Origin: Epiperipatus broadwayi
Lineage: Eukaryota > Onychophora > Udeonychophora > Euonychophora > Peripatidae
DNA: 64,000 bases
Assembly (NCBI GenBank): GCA_028023455.1
Contig: JAQFVV010006426.1
Location: 1,056,001 to 1,120,000 of the forward strand
Direction: 5' to 3'
Shown here piece by piece: positions 36,235 to 48,500 of this stretch. The position numbers were made by a program, and so were the translations under genes. Under the pieces are notes generated by a model. That model worked only from the letters and a program-made list of their open reading frames with translations. It made no database searches and was not told the origin of the DNA. Numbering within the stretch: the stretch's first letter is position 1; every line of letters begins with the position of its first letter.

Positions 36235-38760
36235 TTTATCTACCTACAACTGTAGATCATTTTCAGACAAAGAAATATTGCTTGAATTGGATGAAACACT
36301 ATCTAATATTAAATGTGTCTGTTGAACTTTATTAAATTAAAAGAAAGAGTTAAAAGACCATAGATTTGAAAAATTATTACCAATGTTATTATAAAAGCAC
36401 ACAAGGGGAATGAGATTTATTATAAATAGAAATTGAAGCGAAGCATTATAACTATTAATGGTAAAACAGATTAATTCAGTAAATTGAAGATACCAAATGT
36501 AGACCAATCAAGCTTCTGCTCCAATAAGTTCTCATTTTGATGAAGAATTCGATTTATGCAGAATGCTTTTGATTTCATCAAACAATATTTAAAATATTAA
36601 AATAGGAAAATAATTGAAAAATTAAAGTGCAGAAGGTAAAGTAGGATGTGGATAATGAAATAGACTTAGAGTTTGCAGGGAGGAAAAAAATCTGCAAATG
36701 ATTTTTTTTTTTTTAAAAAAAAAAATTCAGACGGGAGCATATTATGACTAACAGTAAAATGAAATATATTTTATATATTCAATATTGATTTAAGATACAG
36801 GTTAATATGAAGTTAAAAGACGAATACTAGATAAGAAAGTCAATAATAACAGTTGCTAGTTCTAACTTTCAGAAATTTAAGCTTGAACTCGCAAAACATT
36901 TCACTTATTAACAGACTTCAATGATTGACCAGATTTGAATGAATTCAGTAAGAATAACTACAATATATATATATATAATTTATCTGCAACCAAGGCAATG
37001 CATGAATAAAAATAGGAATATGAACACATTTAAGAATAATGCACTGAAAAAATTGAATATTTAGAATTGTATAAGATATTTTGTAAAAAGGATTAATGCT
37101 AATACAGTATAAGGAATTGATTGTGAAAGTTATAGAAGAAAACGAAAGTTTCAAAAGTATAAACCAATATATTGCTATTGGAAAGAAATTGTTTCTACAA
37201 TAATAAGAAAAGATAGTACTAAAAACATAAGATAACACTTGAAGTGTATGGAATTATTTCTACAAAATGCTATACAATAGTAATGAAACAAAATAAAACT
37301 TTTCCTAAAATATTAAGAATTATGAATGAAAAGTGAGACTTGGAATTAAATCTTTAGAAGAATAAATTAGAATTGTCTTCGATGTTTTAAAAAAAGAGTT
37401 GTAAAAATTGACAAATCTGTGTATATCAAAATGTGCAAATGAAAAAGATCAGATACTTGGAAGAATGTAGTCGTAATATTGATAGGTAGGGAAAGTGAAA
37501 GGGAAGATTTTGAAATTATAGATTATTAATTTTCTGTGAGTTTTGTTCTAAATTTTTATCAGGATTGTTGTTTTGAATAGTTTAGTGCAGTAATAGTAGT
37601 CAAATAAACAACTGACAAGTCATGGATTACAGCTTAACTCTACTATTTCTAACGTACAAACAATATATAATCTGAGTGACAAATTTTGATTACCTTTCTT
37701 TTTATTTTTACAAAGATTTTACATCTTGTTTACAGAGAATTTTGGATTCACACTAATCAAAAGAACAAACTGGATTTAAAAGTTCTTGTAGTCAATCATG
37801 TCTGATTATTAAAAGAGAAATTATAGAAAGGACTACTGAGTGTGAATTGACATTTTGCATTGGATTTGTAGATTACAAATAAGACATTTCATTCCATAAA
37901 CATTCTCCATGCTGATAAAAGCTTTGGAATATCAAGCATAGATTTAGGATATTGCCATATAGCAGTGATTAGATTACATGGTGATACTAAAAAGATCAGC
38001 ATTTATAAGGTTATGTAACAATGATGCCATATCCCCAAATCTTTTTATAGTAGTCGTGGAAGTAATTTGGGGATTAAAATAGAAAGCTAAAAGAGTAAAA
38101 GTAAATGAAGATTATTTAAGTCATCTATATTTTAAAGATGATATGATAATTTTTATAAATAATTCTTTAGGACTTCTAGAAATTTACAAAAAGTATCAGA
38201 TGAAAGCAAAAAAGTAGGACTAAAGATAAATGACAAAAAGAAAACAAAAAAAAACCAACAACCTCAAAGTAATGTTTTGTGACTTTAATGAATTAAAAAT
38301 GTTAACATTAAAAATAGTATGGTCAGATTATAAATATAGAGAAAAACATAATACATTTAGTAGAAATAAGTTAAAATTGAAAGGAAATATACATTTGAAA
38401 AGATTTTTAATAAATGTATTTTACCAATGCTTACTTATGAATCTAAGACTCGAATGCATAATAGAAGTATAAATATAGTGACTTAGATTATACAGCGAAT
38501 TACAGAAAGATGTATCTTGTAATAATAAGGAGAAATCAAAATTAAAATACATGAATGAAAGAAGAAATATCTCTGATATCAGTGAAAGAATGAAGAGGCT
38601 GAAATGAAGTTGAGCTGAATATGAGGCTAGAAAAAACATTTTATTTCATTATATTATAAAGGGAGTAAAGAAGTTTGGGAGAGAAGACAGCCTATGAATC
38701 AGAGAAATTGAACTAATAATAGTTTGAAAATGATAATGTGGAATTGGTTGCTTGCTTACA
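36235..38760 (+). pseudogene. RTE-like LINE relic (EN to RT C-terminus)
   Basis: A long, heavily decayed LINE on the + strand. Near 36275-36310 LELDETLSNIKC matches the endonuclease opening of the 2.9 kb copy. Near 37735-37790 LDSH..KNKLDLK resembles the QAGF region. At 37855-37880 FCIGFVDYK corresponds to the YKKAFD-type RT box. At 38110-38160 LSHLYFKDDMIIF is the catalytic FADD box with K in place of A. At 38405-38460 FYQCLLMN resembles the LPMLTYGSETW motif, and after 38500 a basic C-terminal tail follows. Conserved boxes are in the right order over about 2.5 kb but in many frames. The element sits just before the second SMG6-like exon. Confidence 0.7.
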
Positions 38761-38977
38761 AATATATTTTTTTTCTTAATTTTCAATTAATTTGAAATAA
38801 TGAGTTTTAATTCTTAAGACATCAAATTTTTATAATTTGAATGCAGTATACAGTATTCAGTAAAAATGTTTATTTTACTTTCTATGATTGTTTTTATTTC
38901 ATTAAAAATGTTCCTTCCAATTTCAAAAAAATGTCTATACGTACAATTAATATTTTTTTTTTGTAATTTTTTTTTAG

Positions 38978-39130
38978 GGACCAAGATAATGCTTCTAATC
39001 CAAGTACAGGAACTACTCTTATTATAGATGGTATTCTAAGGGAAATTGTTGCCTTGGAAACTTTATTAAGTAATATTTTATCAAGGCGTTTTAATGGTGA
39101 AGAATTTTTACAAAAAATAAATCAGTTAAG
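38978..39130 (+). CDS. SMG6: SMG6/EST1A-like, second exon in window
   Basis: Exon of 153 bp (51 codons) with a T-rich tract and AG acceptor at 38976-38977 and GTAGGC donor at 39131. The exon at 12921-15054 ends with two bases of a codon. One base here (38978) completes it as Gly, and the frame then stays open to 39130, ending again in a split codon. The translation ends LREIVALETLLSNIL and then FLQKINQLR. This resembles the human SMG6 segment LLRVADNQELQLSNLLSRD...MAQLRAEL just upstream of the 14-3-3-like/TPR domain. Conserved phase, position and similarity make joining to the first exon convincing. The next exon (start of the TPR domain) was not found. Confidence 0.8.
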
Positions 39131-39559
39131 GTAGGCTATTTATAATATGAAGTAAACTTAAAGAATGTCAGCATAATCATATATTAAATATTTATTTTTC
39201 TTTTGCATAATAAAAATTATATACTGTGTATTACTTTGTTTGCTCTTATTTTGTAATAATACATTTTATTAAATGGCCTTAGATGTAAACACCATCAGGA
39301 ACACTTAATAATCACTGGGTTTTTTTTTTTACAACCTGGATGTTAATATTAGTCGTGAATGCATGATTTTGGATAAAAATAATTAACAAGAAAAAATGGG
39401 ATTATATTAAAATGAGAATTGAAGATTGTTTTTTAGTGTGTGAATTAATTAATCTAAGCTATAAGCCTTCAAAGAAAAATTGATTATAGAAATTTTTTTT
39501 TTTACTAATAAAGTTATACAATCTTATTTTGATTCACTAAAATATAGTAATATCTAGAA
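39131..39559. other. Start of next SMG6-like intron, nothing recognised
   Basis: It begins with the donor GTAGGC. A+T-rich, T-runs at 39321-39330 and 39493-39502. Confidence 0.4.
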
Positions 39560-39840
39560 ATTAGGTGATTTTTGATGTCAATGCAAAATAGGAGAATGAG
39601 AACTTAGAAAGAAATGGATAGTGATAATTCTCCATGATCATAACTAACATCAGTGCTATCATATGCCATCTATAGTAATCTTGAATAATACTAAATGGTA
39701 GTACATTTAAATCCTCATCTCTGGACCAGTTTCTAAATTTTATCTTTATTAATGATGAATTTGAACCCCAAATTCTCACTGATAAAAGCAAAATTAAAAA
39801 ATTGATTTGGGAATGAGGATTGAAATACATTATTGTCTAG
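39560..39840 (-). repeat. Decayed copy of the ~440 bp repeat
   Basis: On the minus strand, pieces such as CTATTT...GATAAAAT, the TCAGTGAGAATT segment and a block ending near 39650 resemble the repeat family at 43190-45520 (SCATCAGTGAGGA and neighbours). The similarity is weak and patchy and was read by eye. Confidence 0.35.
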
Positions 39841-40269
39841 TAATCATTAATTATTCAAACTTACCATAGATGGCTCTATAATAGAACTGCTTTTGTTTTA
39901 TAATCTTTCATTAAGATTTAATAGCAAAAAAAAAAAAAAATTAACAAATAGGTAGGCAGCAGAATTTTTAATTCTATAAAAAAAGTTGATGATATTAGAT
40001 TTTTCTGCTGATAATGAAATTAATCTTTAATTGTGGAATTAAAATAAATAGTAATCAATAGAACAAAATATTTGATACTGTAAGTTTAGGATCAAGTTTG
40101 TCATATTGATAAAAATAAAGCAACTTATAAATAGTCTAATGTTAATGCAAAGGCCTCTCCAATCATAGCAAGGGCTATTGGAGCTTTCCATGATTCTTTG
40201 GTGTTTAAAAAAGAACAGTAAATGTGAAGGCATTAATTTTCACACTAACTCGAGAAGCAAACTCGTATT

Positions 40270-40640
40270 CCTACTATTCCAGTTCTGCATATACTATAAG
40301 TTTGAGCAGTGAGTGAATGTTAGGTAGTAATGCTTTTTAAATCTCTATCTAGTGCAGTTCTATCCATATCAAATTTGTTTCTAGTTTATGGCTTTTATCA
40401 GTGAGGAGGTTGATCTTGGATCTAATGCACTTTTCAGCCAGCATCTATCTTTGCTAGGATTTGTATTTTTAAACTGCCAATCTGAAATTCAAAAATGTCT
40501 TAATATTTTGAATTCAAGTCAACTTGCTTAAATAGTCATATAGGTATGATATTAATTCAATATCTGTTATAAAACCGAACTAACATTATATGATTCCAAC
40601 TTACGAAATGCTTTTCACAATGCATATGATGAAGATCATT
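40270..40640 (+). repeat. Diverged copy of the ~440 bp repeat
   Basis: It shares, in order, with the copies at 43190-45200: TCTCTATCTAGTGC, GTTTCTAGTTTATGGC, TTTTATCAGTGAGGAG, TTGGATCTAATGCAC, a CAGCCAGCATC...TATCTTT block, TCAAGTCAACTTGCTTA, and ATAGTCATATAG. The direction is the same as that of the 43190 copy. Several substitutions per 20 bp indicate an old copy. Confidence 0.6.
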
Positions 40641-41559
40641 AACTAGAAACTAGTGTAGAGATATGGATAAGATGGAAATAGATAGACATTTTATAAGCAA
40701 TCATGTTTAGCATATATTGATCGCTTAAACTTTAAGTAGGTAGCAGAAATGAATTGGAATAAATATGAATTTTTTTCTTGAAAAACATTGTGTAAGCAGG
40801 CCATACGATGTTTCTTCATTTTGCCCTATAGATTGAATCAATTAGATATCCATTTTTTGATGATTTGTTGGGACGCAAAAAAAATTTTCATACTTTATTT
40901 AACCCAGATTTAAATTAGATTGTATCATTATAGTAAAATTTATATTCTTTCATAGTAAACTGCAATCAGATTTTCTCTATAGTTTTTTACATTAGTAATT
41001 AAACAACAGGTATGAAGTTAATTCTATAAAATGTGTATCTTATATTTTGCATGCAATATGGATTAAATGATTTTATCCTTATATTCACATTGAATTTTAG
41101 GAAATATATATTTTCATGTGTTTTGTTTTATATCATACTTTATTAAACCTATTTTTCAAAAAGTAAGAAAAAAACTTATAAAAATTTAAAATACATATGT
41201 AAAATATGCTACATATATTATTAACATTATGTTTTTCAATTGTGTAACTTTCTTTATAATGTATATTATCTTCTAGGTTGGATTCAGGTAGCCAAAAATT
41301 TGGATTCAACTATCTAAAAATTTATGTTCATATGTACTACAATTTTACTATTTAGATTTGATATATCAAGGGTGAGATGATTATCCATTAAATCAAATAT
41401 TTACTCTATCCTAATATACATATTTTATTTATACTATAATATGTAATGTGATGTGATCTAAAGTGGTCTATTCTTAAATGAAAACAGAAGTTCCCGTGTT
41501 TAGTTCATTTGTCCAGAGACAGTTAATTTTGAAAATGGTATATAACTCACACATCTATT
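40641..41559. other. Intronic, nothing recognised
   Basis: A+T-rich. A possible acceptor TTCTAG at 41271-41276 is followed by a frame that stops early and shows no SMG6 similarity, so it was not called as an exon. Confidence 0.35.
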
Positions 41560-41830
41560 ACGATCACAGCCTTTTAATCTATAATCATTAAATCATTTTT
41601 CCAATGTTAACACAATTTTTTCTTTTCCTATCTCATTTTAGTAGAAGTTGTTTTGTTAGTTCTAATATCATGTTCTTATATTCCACATTTTTATTTTAAA
41701 AATCTAAAAAAATTCTAAAATCTCTTCATCTTTTATTTTTGTTACTTTTACATTTTCCCCATTTTTATTATAATTTATTCTGATCTTTTAACATTCTACA
41801 TGTCAATGTATGTCTGTATAAATTACTTGG
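41560..41830 (-). repeat. Second copy of the 18.2-18.6 kb retroelement relic
   Basis: It shares with 18360-18580: GTTTTGTTAGTTCTAATATCAT, a TTCTTATATTCCACATTTTT block, a long run of related T-rich sequence, and TTAT...ATTTATTCTGATCTTTTAACATTCTAC against the TTTATAATATTCTACTCTCC end. Orientation is the same. It lacks the better-preserved coding part at 18576-18779. Confidence 0.45.
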
Positions 41831-43189
41831 CATGAAATGACAATAAGCATCTTTTAGTGTTATTATACATTCTTTATATTTTAAAATAATAAATTACTTA
41901 CAAAAAATATAAAACTTATAAAAAATATATAGCTAAGTAAGGACATATAAATCTAAGATTAAATATGTTTCCATCAAAAATAAATAATATTCCATACACC
42001 GATATATATACACACACATAAATTAACTAAACAACTGTATTTATATAAAAGAATAAGTAAATAAATCTAAGCGATTAAATATATTTCAATCAAAAATAAA
42101 ATAATATTCCTTCACTACGCATATACATTATACATATCAATTAAGAAAATATTTGTATTTATAAAATAATAAAATCTTACTTGCCAGGGAGGTGTATGAT
42201 AAGCTTAACTACACTGAATGATTTTCCTTTTTTTTTAAACATTTAATTCACAAGTGTTACTGATTTTTCTTTCTCTTTTTTTTTTCTCTTTGAAACTGAT
42301 GAAAAGCTCAGGGCTTCAAATATCTCCCTCGTGCAAGAATACAAAACAGAGTTTATGGTGTTATAAGGATTTTATTTGGATATCTTCACTGTATCTCTTA
42401 AAGAGATAAGCATTGGTGGTCAACTGTCAGAAACTGGATCACATAATGATTGTGAGCAGAGCCAGAATACTTGGGAAACATTTCTCCTCTATTTGATTAC
42501 TTGAGTAGAATTATACATCATCATTCTAGTAGTGGGGTAATTTTAAATTGGCAGTACACGCTATAACAATTTTGATTGTCTAGGGTTGATTTTTGTCTCC
42601 CTTTTTAATAAGCTGTATTTATACAATTCTGATGCCATCATGAGAGTCTTTCAGATTTGGGGCTTCAACTAAACTTTTTTTTTGAGAAGTATATATGCCT
42701 AAAGAAACAGCTTTTCAAATCACTCTTTCTTTCATGGCTTGCCTTTTCTCTCTGAAAAAAATGATCTGACTAGATATTTGTTTTAAAACCCTATTTATAA
42801 TCCCTCACATGAAAAAAAAAAAGCTGAATCATCCCAGCTGGATTCATTTTTATTTATATATTTTTTTTAATTTAATCGTCAGATAGAATGATAATAATGT
42901 TATGAGAAACAAAAATCATCTAATCAATATAAAAAAACAACAACACACTTTTGGGATCTCTGCAACTTTGCTAAGAGAAAAACAAAAATTTTTTTTTTTC
43001 AAAAAAATACAAAATATATAAAAATTCTTTAACAAGTATATCTTTTAAATTTAATTAAATTCTATCTTTGTAAGATAAAAACAAAACTTAATTATAGACT
43101 GAATATTGATACAATAAAAAAAAATACTAAAACTTTTTTCTTTGTAAATCACAAAAAAAAAAAATGAAATAAAATTTTGATTGCACATG
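41831..43189. other. Intronic, nothing recognised
   Basis: A+T-rich with two related stretches (41930-41995 and 42055-42110) that repeat AAATCTAAGA/GCGATTAAATAT and CAAAAATAAA(A)TAATATTCC, a local direct duplication of about 120 bp. Long T or A runs occur at 42227-42236, 42280-42290 and 42990-43000. Confidence 0.4.
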
Positions 43190-44400
43190 CATGCACACAC
43201 TAATGTTTATAGACATATCACTAAACATCACATGATCACTATTCCTTATGCTTACACAAGCCATTAAAACAGAGCAAAACTCTTCATACAGTAGTGCTGC
43301 CCAATAATCGATGGATGCAAGAAGGTTTGTCATAAAATCCCTATCTAATGTCTACTCATCAAATATCCCTGACTAGTTTCTAGTTATGGCTTTCATCACT
43401 GAGGAGCCTTGGATTTGAGAGCATTGCAACTAGATCTTAGTTTCTGGTGAAACTCTCCAACAGCCACTTTTTATCTTTTTAATTAACTATACAGCTACAA
43501 GTCCAAAATGAAAACACAATAATGTTTTCACTTCAAACTCATTAACTTGTATAGTCATATGAATCTGAACCCAGTTAAGTATTTATACATTTTGGTGTCT
43601 TTAGTTCTTTAATAACAGCAGTTACCATTATTCTCTTTGGCAGGATTGGTATTAAAATACTAAATATTACATGATCACCATTCCCTATGCTTACACAAGT
43701 TGTTACAATAGGGCAAATTCTCCATACAATAATGCCAACCAGTGTAAGTCAGAATAATCAACAATGGATGCAAGAAGATTTGTTTATAAAATTCCTATCT
43801 AGTACCTTGAAGTAGTGCCAAATATTGCAAGCCAGAATAATCAATGGATACAAGAAGATTTGTGCCTAAAATCCCTATCTAATAGGCATTAGATAGGAAT
43901 TTTATACACAAATCTTGCGTCCATTGATTATTCTGACTTGCACTGGTTGGCATTGCTGTAGGGAAAGTTTGCCTCTGTTTAACAGCTTGTGTAAGCATAG
44001 GTAATGGAGATGGTTTAATACTAATCCTGCCAAATAAGATAATGGCGACTGCAGTTATTAAAGAATCAAAGACACCAAAATGTATAGATGCTTAAGTGGG
44101 ATTCAGATCTATATTGCTACCCAAGTTAATGAGCTTGAATTGAAAACATTATTGGGTTTTTATTCTGGACTCATAGTTTTATAGTTAACTAAAAGGGTAA
44201 AAGGTGGCTGATAAGGTTTAGGTTCAGTGCTTTCAAATCCAAGGCTCCACACTGATGAAAGCCACAGGCTATAAACTAGCCTGGAGATATTGGATGAATT
44301 GTCACTAGGTCGATTTTATACACAAACTTTTTTGCATCATTGATTATTCTGGCTTGCACTGGGTGACACTATTATATGGAGAATTTTGCCCCTGTCTGTA
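43190..44400. repeat. Foldback of a ~440 bp repeat family
   Basis: From 43190 to 43883 the repeat runs on the + strand, including a partial direct duplication at about 43735-43883. After a 4 nt turn (AGGC, 43884-43887) the same sequence runs back on the minus strand from 43888 to about 44395. Marker blocks present in both arms include TTACACAAG, TCAGAATAATCAA, TTTGGTGTCTTT, TTATGGCTTTCATCA or its variants, and GAGCCTTGGATTTGA. Arm-to-arm divergence is moderate (roughly one difference per 8-12 bases in the parts compared). No coding frame and no pol III boxes were recognised. Confidence 0.8.
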
Positions 44401-44734
44401 GTTATATATACTTATATTTTGCTAACATAAGCAATTTATGCAAAGGGCATCATCATCATGTCTGCAACAGTGCCTTTACTATTCTGCTACCTATACGTGG
44501 GCACATACATTGCACACTGTGCCAGTATGTTACTGGTCCTGTTTGAAACCAATTTCACACTTATCTTCCACTCATTTTATAGCCATCAATTAGTATTTAT
44601 AAATATCTTTGTGTGAATGTTTTTAATTATTAATTTTCCACCTCAAATCTATTATCTTATATTTACAAGAGTTCTTCACAATCTATTTCTGTTCATTCTT
44701 TCATAAGGCTTTTTTATGTGTAAAAATTCAGTAA
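44401..44734. other. Spacer between repeat copies
   Basis: Not part of the ~440 bp repeat. It contains a G+C-richer patch at 44445-44580 that I do not recognise; no open frame of note. Confidence 0.35.
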
Positions 44735-45227
44735 ATAGTGATTTAAACCACTAAACATCAAATGATCACCATCTCTTATGTTAGCACATAACTGTTATTA
44801 AACAGGCAAAACTTTCCATACAGTAGTGCCATCCTGTGCCAACCAGAGTAATCCATGGATGCCAGAAGGCTTGTGCATAAAATCCCCATCTAGTGCCTAC
44901 TCGTCCAATATCCCCAGACTAGTTTCTGGCTTATGGCCTTTGTCATTGAGGAGCCTTGGATCTAAGAGCACTGCACGTAGATCTTAGGATCTAAAGCAAC
45001 CCTCCAGCAGCCACCTTTTTATCTCTACTTAACTACAAAACTATGAGAATGAAATTGAAAACACAATATTTTCAATCTAAGCTCAATAGCTTATATAGTC
45101 ATTTGGGTCTGAATTCAGTTAAGCACCCATACATTTTGGTGTCTTTGGCTCTTTAACAACCATAGCCACCACTATACTATTAAGCAGGATTGGTGTTAAA
45201 CCACTACACATCACATCTCTTATGCTA
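44735..45227 (+). repeat. ~440 bp repeat, best-preserved direct copy
   Basis: It runs from ACCACTAAACATCA (44740) through CATACAGTAGTGCCA, CAACCAGAGTAATC, CATAAAATCCCCATCTAGTG, CCAGACTAGTTTCTGG, GAGCCTTGGATCTAAGAGC, CCAGCAGCCACC and TTTTGGTGTCTTTGG to ACCACTACACATCACA, where the next unit begins. Head-to-tail joining to the following partial copy shows the family can be tandem, with a unit length of about 450 bp here. Confidence 0.75.
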
Positions 45228-45520
45228 GCACATAATTGTTATTAAACAGGCAAAACTTTCCATACAGTAGTACCACCCTGTGCCAACCAGAGTAGTCAAT
45301 GGATGCCAGAATGCTTGTGCATAAAATCCCCATCTGGCTTGTGGCCTTCGTCAGTGAGGAACCTTGGATCTGAGAGCCAGAAATTAGTCTGGGGATATTG
45401 GATGAGTAGGCACTAGATGAGGATTTTATGCACAAATCTTCTGGCTTCCATTGATTACTCTGGTTGGCACAGGGTGGCACTACTGTATGGAGAGTTTTGC
45501 CTGTTTAAATAGTAATTTCT
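45228..45520. repeat. Short foldback of the ~440 bp repeat
   Basis: Arm 45228-45335 pairs with about 45415-45520 around a 79 nt loop that is itself a fragment of the repeat (CTTCGTCAGTGAGGAACC). Pairing includes GGCAAAACTTTCCATACAG with CTGTATGGAGAGTTTTGCC and GTGCCAACCAGAGTA with TACTCTGGTTGGCAC. The 86-codon minus-strand frame at 45220-45480 is a by-product of this palindrome and has no protein features. Confidence 0.8.
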
Positions 45521-48500
45521 TACCTAATAACATATGTTAGTAACACTATCCAAATTCTGGCTCAAGTGTAAACTTCCATCATGTATATTATTCACATTCC
45601 AGTTTGCATTTACTTTCTCACAATCTTTTTCAATAATGCTCTACTCACATTCTCCATTCCATTAATTTCATTACAATTATCACTTGCATTATCTACTATT
45701 ATTTTCCATTTTTTTTTTTTTTAAATCCCAGGCAAATATTTCTGATTATTCTTATTTCACTGCTTGATATTTTTCTTTCCAATATCTAAACAAATTATTT
45801 CAACATCTGTTTTTCTCTAGACCTCATTTTTCATCATAGTCACACCTGTTTATCCTCTTCCAATCACATATCTGAACATACACTGCTTCATCTGTTCAGC
45901 TATTACATTATTATTTTTATTATAAAAACCTCCAACCTTCTTCATTTATTTATATTTCTAGTCTCTTTTGAATTTATGAAATCAATGCAGTCATCCTTAG
46001 GTATCGTATATATATATATATAGTTTCTTTTTCTACTCTTACATTGCTTTCTTCTTACATATTTTCTCTTATAAACATGTCCTTCTTTTCTTTTTCTACC
46101 TATTTGTCTTACTCTTCCACCCTTTTTTAGTTTAATGGATATTCAAATTTATTGTAAATTAGCTTTCCTTCTCTAACTCATTTTTTTTTATATAAATCCA
46201 ATATCTGTAAAAAAAGTCAAGCTATTTTCACATAAACATTTTAATTTCAAACCTTGTGTAAGTTTATCTCAATATGAGGTCTTGGCAATACCTCCATCAC
46301 TTTTACTTACCCATTCATTTTCTTAACACAATAATTTCTTTAAACTATCTTAATGTTCAGTATGAATTAGAACTTTTAAGTTCATTGGGAAATATCCTGA
46401 ATTATAAACTAGAAAAATTCAAAATTCACTAGACTTGTCCTAAGAGAATCCTTTCGTCAGCTGTGCCAAATCCTTAAACATAAATCACAAATAGGTTTGA
46501 TTGTTGTTTCGATTAAGCAGATTTTATTTTCTTATTTGAAAATTTGAAAATAAAGCAGGCATGGTTGTGAAACACGATGCTTTTTATTGTAACTAAGCAA
46601 TATAATATTCTGGATAGATAGGAATTATCAGGGCTGCAACATTGATAGGAGGTGCTTTTGTGCAAATTAAATTTCAGTGCTCCCATCCCATGAAATAAAA
46701 TTCGTTAATTAAAACAAAATGAATTGTATAATTAAAAAATTATAATTATTTACACTTTTTATGTACATACTAACTCTCTTGGCCCCAGTAGCTACAAAAT
46801 AACTTTTAGAAATTTTTTCTCCACATGCTGAGTAATGATAATATGATTCTGAAATTTACTTTCACATTCATCTTTAGGAAAATCTTTATTAACTACCTAA
46901 TAGAATTTTTAACTAATTTTTATCTGATATACATATATATTCTTATACGTATAAGTAAATTCCATGTTTAGTTTCCTACTTTTCCATCTACATAGCCCCA
47001 TTAGCTTTATTAAAAACATGATAATGTTGAGGTGACTTGTAGAAACCGTATATGGTTTATTACTTACAACAAAGGACCAATTATTTGCGAAATGATGTCC
47101 AATGGTGTCTTCTGCTTTGCATCCAAAATTTGGATGATCTTGCCAGCTTTGTCTATAAACATGAAGAATAAAGACCAGATCTTTTTTTTTATTCTGTATA
47201 TATTAGCTTCTTTCCATTATCTTTTTTGGAATACAAAAGTTATAACTGATGGTAGCAGAAGTTAGGTAAACATTAATCTCCATGTAAATTAATTTTTAAA
47301 AATAGTTCTTGTTTATTTCAAAATCTATTAGATATTTTTTATTCAATACAGAAGTTCTTGCATAATATATTTAAATTATTCTTTAATTTTCATGTTATTC
47401 CACTGTTAATAACTTAATCATATTATACATACTATATTTTATTATATACATATACAATTTGTCATTTAAAATTTTTATATTTACATTGTTTATTCAACAA
47501 ATTTTTAGTCACCATTAGCAAACATTTGCACTTTATTTTGATGTTAGCTTATGATGGGTAATTGTAAAAAAAAAAAAATCAGACACTTGGTTTGTTCCAC
47601 GATAACAAATGTTTTAAACATTTTCCCAATAGTGCGACTATATAGAAAAGCTTTATAATGATGATTATTAAATAATGTAATATTGATATAATGAAATTTA
47701 TTAAGAATGGTATTTTTTTTAAAAATTGTATTTTTTTGCTGTTTCTGTTTTTCTTGAATTTGAACTATGTGCAACCAAAAACAATAATTTTCGAATATTT
47801 TTGGTTAATATTCTGGATCAATTATGAGTTTTTAGCTAGATAACAACTCCCATGACAGTCCAAATCCAAGGGAAAGCAGATTCATAAAACATATAAAAAA
47901 TAATATCGATATTCAAAAAATAAAAAATTATCAGGATTAAAAACTATTAAAAAACATTCAAGATAGTATTGGAATAGATCCCAGTATCCCATCTTCCAGT
48001 GTCTGATACTCACTATACCAAATACTCTACATTGGGGATTGTAAAGTATGACTGATAAAGATAATTACCTATTATAAAACTGTTGTTCAACATACTGCAG
48101 AATTATTATAATTATTATGAGGCAATATTTTTTAAATAAATTTATTTTTAAATAAATTATTGATAGTAATGTATTATTTTTTTTATAAAAGTTAGGATAT
48201 TTAAATAAACATGATTTTGGAATATAAATATTTCATTGAATAATTATCGTGGTGACATAAGTGTCTGTCTATTAGTTCAATGGTAGAGTATATATAATAC
48301 GTAATATATTTTGAACACTTGTCACAAGACTAAGTAAAAAAGCAATTCTCTCATATTTACTTAAAAAAATTTACAATGAGAACATATTTCTAACCATGGA
48401 ATGATTCAGAAGTCTAAATGTTTTCATTTACATATAAATTTTATTAATTATCGGAATGATATGACAACATTCCTGATGAAGCATCTTTGTATCATGCAGA

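Noticed and set aside
41271-41320. Candidate next SMG6 exon after TTCTAG acceptor
   Set aside because: In the required phase the frame stops quickly and the residues do not resemble the TPR start.
45220-45480. 86-codon minus-strand ORF
   Set aside because: It lies in a foldback of the ~440 bp repeat and has no protein features or conservation independent of the palindrome.
43190-45520. CRISPR-like or coding interpretation of the repeated blocks
   Set aside because: Repeat units are about 440 bp and inverted, without short regular spacers; the genome is eukaryotic.
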